5,981 nucleotides of DNA from Gemmatimonadota bacterium (GCA_020431545.1 JAGQIB010000506.1:1-5981); one strand, 5' to 3'; shown: positions 1-5,727, numbered from the stretch's first letter. Notes: generated from the sequence alone by a model not told the origin. Numbers and translations: made by a program.

Positions 1-3000
1 GCCCGTCTGCCGCTCGCGTTCCTGCCGCAGGTCGAGTTCCCGTTCATCGGGGTGGTGGTCCCCTACTCCGGCGGGATTCCCACCGAGGTCGAGCGCGACA
101 TCGCGCGCCCGATCGAGGAGATCCTCGCCACCCTCGGGGGCGTCCGGGAGATCTTCAGCGAGTCGGACGAGGACCAGGCGTTCATCGGCGTGGACTTCGA
201 CTGGGGGCGCGACGTGAACGTCCTCCGCATGGAGGTCCAGGAGAAGATCGACCAGGCGCGTCCGGACCTGCCGAGCGACGTGCGCGACATCTTCCTCTTC
301 ACGTTCAACTCGAACGACATCCCGGTGATCGAGGGGCGCATCTCCGCGAAGGGGCGCGACCTCTCCGAGAACTGGGACCTCATCGATCAGAAGATCGTCC
401 GTCCGCTCCAGCAGATCCCCGGCGTGGGCCAGGTGGGCATCGACGGCGTGAATCCCACGATCGGGGCGGTCTATCTGCGCATCGACAAGATCCGCGAGTT
501 CAACGTGGACGTGGAGCGGCTGTTCCAGGAGCTCGCCGCCGCGAACGTGGATCTCGCGGTGGGTCGCGTGACCGACCAGGGCCTGCGCTACGACGTCCGG
601 ACCGTGTCCGGCATCCACAGCATGGACGAGCTCGGTGAGCTCCCGATCGACGATCGGGGGCTCCGGCTCGCGGACGTGGCCGAGCTCGTCTACGCGGCGC
701 CGGCGCCGAGCTACGGCCGGCACCTGAACGGCGAGTTCGCGATCGCTTTCTGGATCCAGAAGGCGTCCGGGTTCAACACGGTGGAGGTCTGTCGCGAGGT
801 CGAGCGCACCCTCGAGGAGATCAACCTCGACCCGGCGCTGCGCGGAATCGACTGCTTCACGTTCTTCAACCAGGCCGATCAGATCACGAACTCGCTCGAA
901 GGGTTGTGGAAGGCCGGGCTGTTCGGATCGGCGCTCTCGATGGTGGTGCTGTACGTCTTCCTGCGGCGCGTCGGACTCACGTTGCTCGTTTCCCTCTCCA
1001 TCCCGATCTCGATCCTCGTCACGGGGATCTGGCTGTACCTGTCGGGCGGGAATCTCAACGTGCTGTCCATGATGGGATTGATGCTCGGGATCGGCATGCT
1101 CGTCGACAACGCGGTCGTGGTCCTGGAGTCGATCCATCGGCGTCGTCACCTCGGCGCCTCCCCGGTCGCGGCCGCGCTGCGCGGCACGAAGGACGTCGGG
1201 CGCGCGATCGTGGCCTCCACGCTGACCACGGTGATCGTGTTCGCGCCGATCGTGGTCACGAAGAAGAACGAGCTCGCCGTGTGGCTCGGGACGGTGGGCG
1301 CCACGATCAGCGTGACGATCGTGGCGTCGCTTCTCGTGAGCCTCACGGTGATCCCCGCGATGTCGGTCTGGATGGCCCGCGGAGGTCGGCCCGAAGCCGC
1401 CGAGCCGCCGGGACTCGAGCGGCTCCGGCGCCACTACGAGTCGCTGCTCCGCTGGACGACGATCCGCCGGCCGCGACTCACCGGATTCCTGCTCGTTCCG
1501 CTCACTCTCGCCCTCACGGTGGGCCTGATCGTGATCACCGGATTCAAGCCGGACGTCGAGAGCGACGAGGGCGTGAAGCACGAGCGGCTCCGCATCGCCT
1601 TCCGCTACACCGGAGCCGTGGACAAGCGAACCTCGCAGTCCTATGTGGAGACCGTGGAAGACTATCTGGAGACCCGCCGCGAGGACCTCGGTCTCCGGGA
1701 CGTCTACGCGTTCTGGGGCGCCGACTACGCGGGATTCTCGCTGTTCTTCCGGGAGGGTGATCTTTCGCCGGAGCGGCTCGAGTCCGTGCGCAAGGACCTG
1801 CGGGAGCACCTGCCCGTGCAGGCGGGACTCGAGTATCGCTTCGGCGACGAGGAGGGGAACGACACCGGCGCCAAGGCGTTCGAGGTCACGATCTCCGGGG
1901 AGGAGACCGAGTACCTGGAGGAGATCGCGGTCGAGGTGAAACGTCGGCTGCAGGCGATCGACGGCGTGACGGACGTGTTCTCGGACTTCGACCAGGGTCA
2001 TCCCGAGATCCAGATCGCAATCGACCGCGACAAGGCCGGGCGCCACGGCGTCCGCGCGGACAACATCGCGCAGGTGCTCGGGCTGACTTACCGAGGCACC
2101 TGGCTCCCCCGTCTGAACACGGGCAAGAAGGAGATCGATCTCTCCGTCTCGCTCCTGCCGGACGACGCGGAATCGATCGAAAATCTCGCCACCACGCTGA
2201 TCGCGGTGGAGAACGGCCGGCCGGTGCTGCTCGGCCAGGTGGCCGACTTCGCGTTCGAGCGAAGCCCGCAGACGATTCATCGCCAGGATCGCCGCACCGG
2301 CGTGACGCTGCGCGGCTCCTGGAACGGCGACCGCCTCGACGACGGCCTCGACAAGGTCCGCGCCGTGATGAACGACGTGGAGATGCCGTTCGGCTACGCC
2401 TGGAACTTCGGCTCGAGGATTCGCCGGGCCCAGGAACAGAACAACGAGATGGGGATCAACCTGATCCTCGCACTGATGTGCGTGTTCTTCGTGATGGCGA
2501 GTCTGTTCGAATCGCTGGTCCATCCGGGGATCGTGATGGGATGCGTGCCGTTCGCGTCGCTCGGCGTGGTGTGGCTGATGATGGCGACCGGAACGCCGTT
2601 CAACATCATGGCGTTCATCGGCATGGTGATCCTGATCGGAATCGTGGTGAACAACGGCATCGTTCTGGTCGACCACGTGAACCATCAGCGTCAGCTCGGC
2701 AAGCCGATGGAGGAGGCGATCCTCACGGGTTGCGGCGATCGGATGCGCCCGATCCTGATGACCGCGGGGACGACGATCCTCGGACTGCTTCCGCTCGCGA
2801 TGTCGGGAGCGCACATGGCGGACGCGCAGTACTACCCCATGGCGCGGGCGCTCATCGGAGGGCTCCTCAGCAGCACCGTGCTCACCCTGATCGTCCTGCC
2901 GACGTACTACCGGATCGTGAACGAGTGGGTGGCGGCGATCCGGTCGCTCGTGGAACGGCGCCGGAGCCAGGCCCCGAAAAGCATCGGGCGACCGACTCCG

Positions 3001-3021
3001 GGAGAGTCGGCCGCCCGCTAG
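1..3021 (+). CDS. RND-family efflux transporter, inner-membrane pump subunit (5' end cut by window)
   Basis: The gene encodes a proton-driven RND pump of the AcrB/HAE type, which normally works with a periplasmic adaptor and an outer-membrane channel to expel drugs or other amphiphiles. The reading frame is open from base 1, giving 1006 visible residues. By comparison with AcrB (about 1049 aa) only about 30 N-terminal residues, mostly TM1, are missing; an ATG at base 52 lies inside the conserved porter start and is not the real start. Two homologous halves are visible. Each has a large periplasmic domain followed by a TM block; the blocks start near residues 305 and 820. TM4 carries GMLVDNAVVVLES (Asp369-Asn370) and TM10 carries GIVVNNGIVLVD (Asn884-Asn885), followed by RMRPILMT near residue 914. 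Compared with AcrB, the second TM4 Asp and the TM10 Lys are both Asn. The substrate cannot be told; adaptor genes would be expected upstream, outside the window. Confidence 0.96.
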   Translation, partial: ARLPLAFLPQVEFPFIGVVVPYSGGIPTEVERDIARPIEEILATLGGVREIFSESDEDQAFIGVDFDWGRDVNVLRMEVQEKIDQARPDLPSDVRDIFLFTFNSNDIPVIEGRISAKGRDLSENWDLIDQKIVRPLQQIPGVGQVGIDGVNPTIGAVYLRIDKIREFNVDVERLFQELAAANVDLAVGRVTDQGLRYDVRTVSGIHSMDELGELPIDDRGLRLADVAELVYAAPAPSYGRHLNGEFAIAFWIQKASGFNTVEVCREVERTLEEINLDPALRGIDCFTFFNQADQITNSLEGLWKAGLFGSALSMVVLYVFLRRVGLTLLVSLSIPISILVTGIWLYLSGGNLNVLSMMGLMLGIGMLVDNAVVVLESIHRRRHLGASPVAAALRGTKDVGRAIVASTLTTVIVFAPIVVTKKNELAVWLGTVGATISVTIVASLLVSLTVIPAMSVWMARGGRPEAAEPPGLERLRRHYESLLRWTTIRRPRLTGFLLVPLTLALTVGLIVITGFKPDVESDEGVKHERLRIAFRYTGAVDKRTSQSYVETVEDYLETRREDLGLRDVYAFWGADYAGFSLFFREGDLSPERLESVRKDLREHLPVQAGLEYRFGDEEGNDTGAKAFEVTISGEETEYLEEIAVEVKRRLQAIDGVTDVFSDFDQGHPEIQIAIDRDKAGRHGVRADNIAQVLGLTYRGTWLPRLNTGKKEIDLSVSLLPDDAESIENLATTLIAVENGRPVLLGQVADFAFERSPQTIHRQDRRTGVTLRGSWNGDRLDDGLDKVRAVMNDVEMPFGYAWNFGSRIRRAQEQNNEMGINLILALMCVFFVMASLFESLVHPGIVMGCVPFASLGVVWLMMATGTPFNIMAFIGMVILIGIVVNNGIVLVDHVNHQRQLGKPMEEAILTGCGDRMRPILMTAGTTILGLLPLAMSGAHMADAQYYPMARALIGGLLSSTVLTLIVLPTYYRIVNEWVAAIRSLVERRRSQAPKSIGRPTPGESAAR
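2977..3017 (-). terminator. Probable intrinsic terminator of the convergent secreted-protein gene, inside the RND 3' coding end
   Basis: Bases 2985-2997 pair with 3005-3017 in a 13-bp stem with one mismatch and a 7-nt loop. Read on the - strand, the hairpin is followed within five bases by TTTT (2980-2977), and it begins 46 bases past the stop codon of the - strand gene. On the + strand there is no T tract, so the signal is oriented for the - strand. It overlaps the last codons of the RND gene. Termination activity is inferred. Confidence 0.55.
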
Positions 3022-3028
3022 AGATCGC

Positions 3029-3048
3029 GCCCGGCTGCCAGCGCGGGC
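3029..3048. terminator. Small G+C-rich hairpin between two convergent genes
   Basis: GCCCG plus GCT pairs with AGC plus CGGGC around a 3-nt loop with a single bulged G, directly after the RND stop codon. No good T tract follows on either strand (only ggttt on the + side). It may help end transcription of the RND gene, but such short G+C-rich stems are common by chance in this base composition. Confidence 0.3.
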
Positions 3049-3063
3049 CCGTGGTTTCCGCCG

Positions 3064-3981
3064 CTACCGGAGACGCGTGACCTTGCGGGTCTCCGTGCCT
3101 TCGACACCCTTCAGACGAACCCAGTAGACGCCGGACGGCGTGAGGTTGCCGGCATCGTCCCGGCCGTCCCACCGCAACGTCCCCGCGACCGGGCCCCAGT
3201 CGTGGCGCCACAGCACCCGGACCACCCTTCCCTGGACGTCCAGCACGGCCAGATCGGCCGCGCCCGTGCGCTCGGGGGCAAGCCGGAGCTGCGCTTGCGC
3301 ACGGAACGGATTCGGGAAGATCTCGAGGTCGGGCGAGGCGCCGGCGACGGACGGGGCGTCGGTCGCGGGCGGCGTCGCATGCAGGACGGCGTAGTCGACG
3401 CCGGAGTCGTCACTGACGTTCACGTCGAGGAAGCCGCGCGAAGCGATCATCGGGACCAGGTTGACGGTCCCCCCCGTCGCGGTGGGCAACGAAGCGAGGT
3501 TCAACGTCAACGTGACCTCGTCCCCCGCCGCCCACGCTCCGAGGAGCCCGGGATCCGCCTGGGGGTAAGCCGGGAGGGTCGCGGCGACCGGACCGAAGCT
3601 CCGGCGCCAGGCGACTTCGTCGTGGTAGACGTCGAGCGGTGAATCGACGAACGAGAGGAAGATCCCGTCGTTGATCACGCCGGAATCCAGTCCGCCACGG
3701 ATGCGGATCTCGAGGGTGGCGCCACCGATCCCCGTGAGTCCGGTGAAGGTGTGCGCCACCTGGCGATCGTTCGAGCCGTTGACCCCCGCCACGAGATCGT
3801 AGTTCTGGACTCCGCCGAATCCTCCGAGCACGAAGACGAGCGACGCGCTCGGGGCCACGAAGTCCGGACCGTTCTGGAAGTCGTCCGCGATCCCGGCGGC
3901 GAGCGTCAGAGCGCCGGCCGCGGCCGGAGAGAATCCGAGTGCGACGAGGGGGAGGAACCGAAGTCCCGCGACCACCGACAT
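3064..3981 (-). CDS. Secreted beta-rich protein with FlgD-like / type IX-style C-terminal sorting domain
   Basis: This is a 305-residue exported protein of unknown function. The ATG at 3981 was chosen because a GGGAG Shine-Dalgarno site lies six bases upstream and a signal peptide follows at once: a hydrophobic stretch at residues 9-22 and an AxA-type site (Ala22-Gly-Ala24). An upstream in-frame ATG at 4086 would put a charged, Pro-rich extension in front of the signal. Residues about 25-205 alternate short hydrophobic strands with Gly, Asn and Asp turns, which suggests a beta-sandwich; I do not recognise the family. Residues 219-305 form a typical FlgD-Ig/T9SS-type C-terminal module: IFPNPF, VLDVQGRVVR, then WDGRDDAGN and PSGVYWVRL, ending in a basic strand. 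In FCB-group bacteria such domains accompany surface or secreted proteins. The gene is convergent with the RND pump and divergent from the DMT transporter, so it is probably monocistronic. Confidence 0.85.
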   Translation of the reverse strand: MSVVAGLRFLPLVALGFSPAAAGALTLAAGIADDFQNGPDFVAPSASLVFVLGGFGGVQNYDLVAGVNGSNDRQVAHTFTGLTGIGGATLEIRIRGGLDSGVINDGIFLSFVDSPLDVYHDEVAWRRSFGPVAATLPAYPQADPGLLGAWAAGDEVTLTLNLASLPTATGGTVNLVPMIASRGFLDVNVSDDSGVDYAVLHATPPATDAPSVAGASPDLEIFPNPFRAQAQLRLAPERTGAADLAVLDVQGRVVRVLWRHDWGPVAGTLRWDGRDDAGNLTPSGVYWVRLKGVEGTETRKVTRLR

Positions 3982-3987
3982 GATGTA

Positions 3988-3992
3988 CTCCC
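3988..3992 (-). promoter_or_regulatory. Ribosome binding site fixing the start of the secreted protein
   Basis: GGGAG on the - strand lies six bases upstream of the ATG at 3981. It selects this start over the in-frame ATG at 4086, which would place the signal peptide internally. Confidence 0.7.
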
Positions 3993-4092
3993 GAGTTGAG
4001 CCGATGGGGGCCTGGTTGCCGCTGTGCCAGACCGAGCGCCCGGGGGGAGGCAGGGGGGCGGAGGCCCGCATCCCGAGTCCCGGCACGCACGT

Positions 4093-4121
4093 AGGATGTC
4101 ACGGCCACCGGCCGGTGTCAA
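4093..4121 (-). promoter_or_regulatory. Candidate sigma-70-type promoter for the secreted protein gene
   Basis: On the - strand a perfect TTGACA -35 hexamer (4121-4116) is followed after 17 bases by CATCCT (4098-4093), which keeps the A2, T3 and T6 positions of the -10 consensus. Transcription would begin near 4086, leaving about a 105-nt 5' UTR. It sits next to the only A+T-rich patch of the intergenic region (about 4120-4138). The -10 is weak, so this is a candidate only. Confidence 0.35.
4106..4117. promoter_or_regulatory. Perfect 12-bp palindrome CACCGGCCGGTG overlapping the candidate -35
   Basis: The sequence is its own reverse complement over 12 bases and overlaps the end of the putative -35 and the start of the spacer. 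That position would suit a repressor operator. The palindrome is composed almost wholly of G and C, so chance is a real alternative. Confidence 0.25.
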
Positions 4122-4258
4122 CGATAACTTTCTTTACTCGCTGCCGACATTGCAACAGCCGGCGCAATCTTCCGAGAGTTGCCCGCTCCCGCCCAGCCCC
4201 CGCGAAGGCTGCTTGCCGACCGAAGGCGAATGCGCTTCACTCCCGCGATTCGCTCAAC

Positions 4259-4263
4259 GGAGG
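4259..4263 (+). promoter_or_regulatory. Ribosome binding site fixing the GTG start of the DMT transporter
   Basis: GGAGG lies nine bases upstream of GTG at 4273. The frame is open back to an ATG at 4024, but that extension is Pro/Arg-rich, reaches into the divergent promoter region and has no family counterpart, so the GTG is preferred. Confidence 0.75.
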
Positions 4264-4272
4264 CCAAAGGCC

Positions 4273-5184
4273 GTGAATCTCCCCCACGCGGGTGAGCTCG
4301 CCGCCCTGGGAACCGCAGTCTGCTGGACGGTGACGTCGCTGTCGTTCGAGGCCGCCGGACGCCGCATCGGGTCGCTCACGGTCAATCTCGTTCGCCTGCT
4401 CTGGGCGGTCGGACTACTCGCGGGATTGAACCTGGTGCTCCGCGGCCACGCCTGGCCGACCGACGCCCCACCCGAAGCCTGGAAGTGGCTCGTGATCTCC
4501 GGCCTGATCGGCTTCGCGTTCGGCGATCTGTGCCTGTTTCGGGCGTTCGTGGACCTCGGCGCCCGCATGTCGATGCTGATCATGGCGCTCGTCCCCCCGA
4601 TGACCGCGCTGGTGGGCATGGCGGCGCTCGGCGAGCGGCTCTCGCCCGTCGAATGGCTCGGACTCGTGCTGACCGTGGGCGGAGTGGCCTGGGTCGTGCG
4701 CGAGCGCGCACCGGATGCCAGCGGGCGCATGTCGTCCCCTTCGCTGCGCGGGATCCTCCTGGCGCTGGGAGGTGCGGCGGGGCAGGCGGTCGGACTCGTA
4801 TTCTCCAAGATCGGGATGCGCGAGTATCCCGACCCGTTCGCCGCGAACCAGATCCGGGTGATCGCCGGCTCGATCGGATTCGCCCTCGTTTTCACGGCGA
4901 TGCGGCGATGGCCCCGCTTCGTCGCCGGGTTCCGGAACGGCCGCGCGCAGGCGCAGACCCTCGTCGGCGCGATCTTCGGACCGTTCGCCGGAGTGTCCCT
5001 CTCGCTCCTCGCCGTCCGCCTGACGGAAGCCGGGATTGCGGCGACCCTGATGTCGATCGTCCCGATTCTCCTCCTGCCGATCGCGCGGCTGCGCGGCGAG
5101 GTGGTTACGCGTCGAGCGACGATCGGCGCAATCGCCGCGGTGGTCGGCTGCGCGTTGCTCTTCCTCGGGGATCCCCGGGGCTGA
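4273..5184 (+). CDS. EamA/DMT-superfamily transporter, ten TM segments
   Basis: This is a 303-residue inner-membrane protein of the drug/metabolite transporter superfamily, made of two EamA repeats (about residues 8-145 and 155-300) of five TM helices each. Family exporters move amino acids, metabolites or drugs; this substrate is unknown. The first repeat ends with the recognisable LGERLSPVEWLGLVLTVGGV, with Gly-Glu before the final helix, and the second ends with RGEVVTRRATIGAIAAVVG, the same arrangement. The length is normal for the family (about 280-310). Translation is taken to start at GTG, giving MNLPHAGELAALGTAVCW, with TM1 beginning almost immediately. The gene is divergent from the secreted-protein gene and lies 87 bases upstream of the first small peptide ORF on the same strand. 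Co-transcription is possible, but an 18-bp palindrome stands between them. A role in exporting the peptides is not supported by the family, which moves small solutes. Confidence 0.94.
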   Translation: MNLPHAGELAALGTAVCWTVTSLSFEAAGRRIGSLTVNLVRLLWAVGLLAGLNLVLRGHAWPTDAPPEAWKWLVISGLIGFAFGDLCLFRAFVDLGARMSMLIMALVPPMTALVGMAALGERLSPVEWLGLVLTVGGVAWVVRERAPDASGRMSSPSLRGILLALGGAAGQAVGLVFSKIGMREYPDPFAANQIRVIAGSIGFALVFTAMRRWPRFVAGFRNGRAQAQTLVGAIFGPFAGVSLSLLAVRLTEAGIAATLMSIVPILLLPIARLRGEVVTRRATIGAIAAVVGCALLFLGDPRG

Positions 5185-5189
5185 TCGGC

Positions 5190-5207
5190 ATCGGAGGGCC
5201 CTCCGAT
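5190..5207 (+). terminator. Perfect 18-bp palindrome with pyrimidine-rich tail after the DMT gene
   Basis: An 18-base perfect palindrome lies five bases past the DMT stop codon and can fold as a 7-bp stem with a GGCC loop. It is followed by CGTCCGTCTCCTTCTC, pyrimidine-rich but without a pure T run. It may be a weak terminator for the DMT gene. The same hairpin-plus-CGTCCGTCTC arrangement recurs before the second peptide ORF, so it may instead be part of a duplicated peptide leader region. Confidence 0.45.
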
Positions 5208-5225
5208 CGTCCGTCTCCTTCTCGG

Positions 5226-5244
5226 GAAGCGGAGGCACCGCTTC
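5226..5244 (+). promoter_or_regulatory. Perfect 7-bp hairpin in the 5' leader of peptide 1
   Basis: GAAGCGG pairs with CCGCTTC around a 5-nt loop (AGGCA), ending 15 bases before the ribosome binding site. No T tract follows, so it does not look like a terminator. A hairpin in the equivalent place precedes peptide 2. Confidence 0.4.
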
Positions 5245-5259
5245 GATCCCTCGACACTG

Positions 5260-5264
5260 GGAGG
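5260..5264 (+). promoter_or_regulatory. Ribosome binding site of peptide 1
   Basis: GGAGG in a GGGAGGAAG context stands seven bases before the ATG at 5272. It is a near-ideal site and supports real translation of this short ORF. Confidence 0.75.
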
Positions 5265-5271
5265 AAGAAGC

Positions 5272-5400
5272 ATGGACAAGCTCATCGAACTCCGTCCGGA
5301 GGAGGCCGAGATCGTGCTCGGCGGCGGCCCGGGACCGATCTTCGACGGAGGCCCGCCGACCCAGGGCGATCCCGACAGCTGGTCGGACGGCCAGAACTAG
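5272..5400 (+). CDS. Small peptide 1 (42 aa) with double-glycine-type leader; possible secreted peptide precursor
   Basis: I do not recognise a named family. The product begins MDKLIELRPEEAEIVLGGG. Counting Gly17-Gly18 as -2/-1, it matches the double-glycine leader pattern of C39-exported peptides: Leu7 at -12, Glu11 at -8, a small hydrophobic residue (Ala12) at -7 and Val15 at -4. Cleavage after Gly18 would release a 24-residue peptide that has no Cys, Lys or Arg, carries four Asp, is rich in Gly and Pro, and ends GDPDSWSDGQN. A paralogue with the same leader and ending lies 111 bases downstream on the same strand. Between the two, many differences in the LRPEEAE..GGG block are synonymous, which argues for selection on the protein. 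No C39 transporter, maturase or immunity gene is in view. Alternatives are a RiPP precursor, a signalling peptide or an unmodified bacteriocin; the low hydrophobicity argues against a classic pore-former. Confidence 0.78.
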   Translation: MDKLIELRPEEAEIVLGGGPGPIFDGGPPTQGDPDSWSDGQN

Positions 5401-5419
5401 AACCCGAGAACGAACACGA

Positions 5420-5482
5420 GTCGGAGGAATCCGACCGCGTCCGTCTCTCTCCGACGGGGGCTGGAACGACCACGCCCCCGTC
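5420..5482 (+). promoter_or_regulatory. Mutually exclusive hairpins between peptide 1 and peptide 2
   Basis: Three perfect stems compete. A: 5420-5425 with 5430-5435, 6 bp closed by a GGAA tetraloop. B: 5420-5426 with 5449-5455, 7 bp. C: 5453-5461 with 5474-5482, 9 bp with a 12-nt loop. B excludes both A and C, an arrangement also seen in attenuators and RNA switches. No T run follows C, so a terminator role for C is doubtful; A with its pyrimidine-rich tail could end the peptide 1 transcript. Function is inferred. Confidence 0.4.
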
Positions 5483-5500
5483 ATCCCACTTGCTGATCCT

Positions 5501-5505
5501 GGAGG
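5501..5505 (+). promoter_or_regulatory. Ribosome binding site of peptide 2
   Basis: GGAGG lies six bases before the ATG at 5512. Its strength and spacing match those of peptide 1 although the flanking bases differ. Confidence 0.75.
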
Positions 5506-5511
5506 ACCTCG

Positions 5512-5643
5512 ATGGAGAGAAATCTCGATCTCCGGCCGGAAGAAGCCGAGCTCGTCCGTGGTGGCGGGGGCGGCCCGGACCCGGCGGACGGCAACACGCC
5601 ACCGCCCGGCGATCCGGAGAACTGGCTCGGCGGTCAGGGCTGA
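5512..5643 (+). CDS. Small peptide 2 (43 aa), paralogue of peptide 1, double-glycine-type leader
   Basis: The product begins MERNLDLRPEEAELVRGGG, identical to peptide 1 at 12 of the first 19 positions, with conservative changes at five more (D/E, K/R, I/L, E/D, I/L). The leader pattern is again met: Leu7 (-12), Glu11 (-8), Ala12 (-7), Val15 (-4), Gly17-Gly18. The predicted 25-residue mature part starts with three further Gly, is Pro/Asp/Gly-rich, lacks Cys, Lys and Arg, has four acidic residues and ends GDPENWLGGQG. Shared with peptide 1 are the GDP-acidic-polar-Trp-x-x-Gly-Gln ending and an internal Asp-Gly. Needing one gap between the two glycine blocks, the middle is the most variable part, as expected of a core region. 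A tandem pair could be a two-component peptide, or two members of a larger precursor family. The function is unknown. Confidence 0.78.
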   Translation: MERNLDLRPEEAELVRGGGGGPDPADGNTPPPGDPENWLGGQG

Positions 5644-5661
5644 CCGATCCGAGTCGGCGTG

Positions 5662-5704
5662 CCGGCCCGACCGAAACACTCTTGGTCCGATCGGTCCGGG
5701 CCGG
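5662..5704 (+). other. Structured 3' region after peptide 2
   Basis: CCGGCCC-GACC (5662-5672) pairs with GGTC-GGGCCGG (5693-5704) with one bulged C and a 20-nt loop. Competing pairings exist: 5666-5673 with 5702-5709, and 5642-5649 with 5689-5696, both 8 bp. No T tract follows. It could protect the transcript end or be part of termination, but G+C-rich DNA folds readily by chance. Confidence 0.35.
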
Positions 5705-5727
5705 TCGGGTCCAGCACGGAACGAAGA

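Larger units (their letters stand above)
5191..5643 (+). repeat. Diverged tandem duplication: peptide ORF plus its 5' leader
   Basis: Two units are visible, about 5191-5400 and 5421-5643. Each contains, in order, a hairpin starting TCGGAGG and closing TCCGA, the shared 10-mer CGTCCGTCTC (5208-5217 and 5438-5447), a second perfect-stem hairpin (5226-5244 and 5453-5482), a GGAGG ribosome binding site and a homologous small ORF. The distance from TCGGAGG to the ATG is 81 and 91 bases. The DNA outside the shared blocks has diverged, so the duplication, if that is what it is, is old. Confidence 0.5.

Noticed and set aside
906..1760. Long overlapping open frame inside the RND gene, + strand
   Set aside because: Arg/Ala/Gly/Asp-rich translation typical of a shadow frame in G+C-rich DNA; the RND frame explains the region.
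3982..4086. N-terminal extension of the secreted protein from an ATG at 4086
   Set aside because: It would bury the signal peptide and ignores the GGGAG site just before the ATG at 3981.
4024..4272. N-terminal extension of the DMT transporter from an ATG at 4024
   Set aside because: The extension is Pro/Arg-rich with no membrane segment, overlaps the divergent gene's control region, and a GGAGG site correctly spaced before GTG 4273 gives the normal family length.
5166..5177. 12-bp palindrome CGGGGATCCCCG near the end of the DMT gene
   Set aside because: Lies within coding sequence encoding the ordinary C-terminus, has no T tract, and is expected by chance at this G+C content.
5272..5643. 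Reading the tandem repeats as a CRISPR array
   Set aside because: Only two diverged, protein-coding units are present; there are no short identical repeats with regular spacers and no cas genes.
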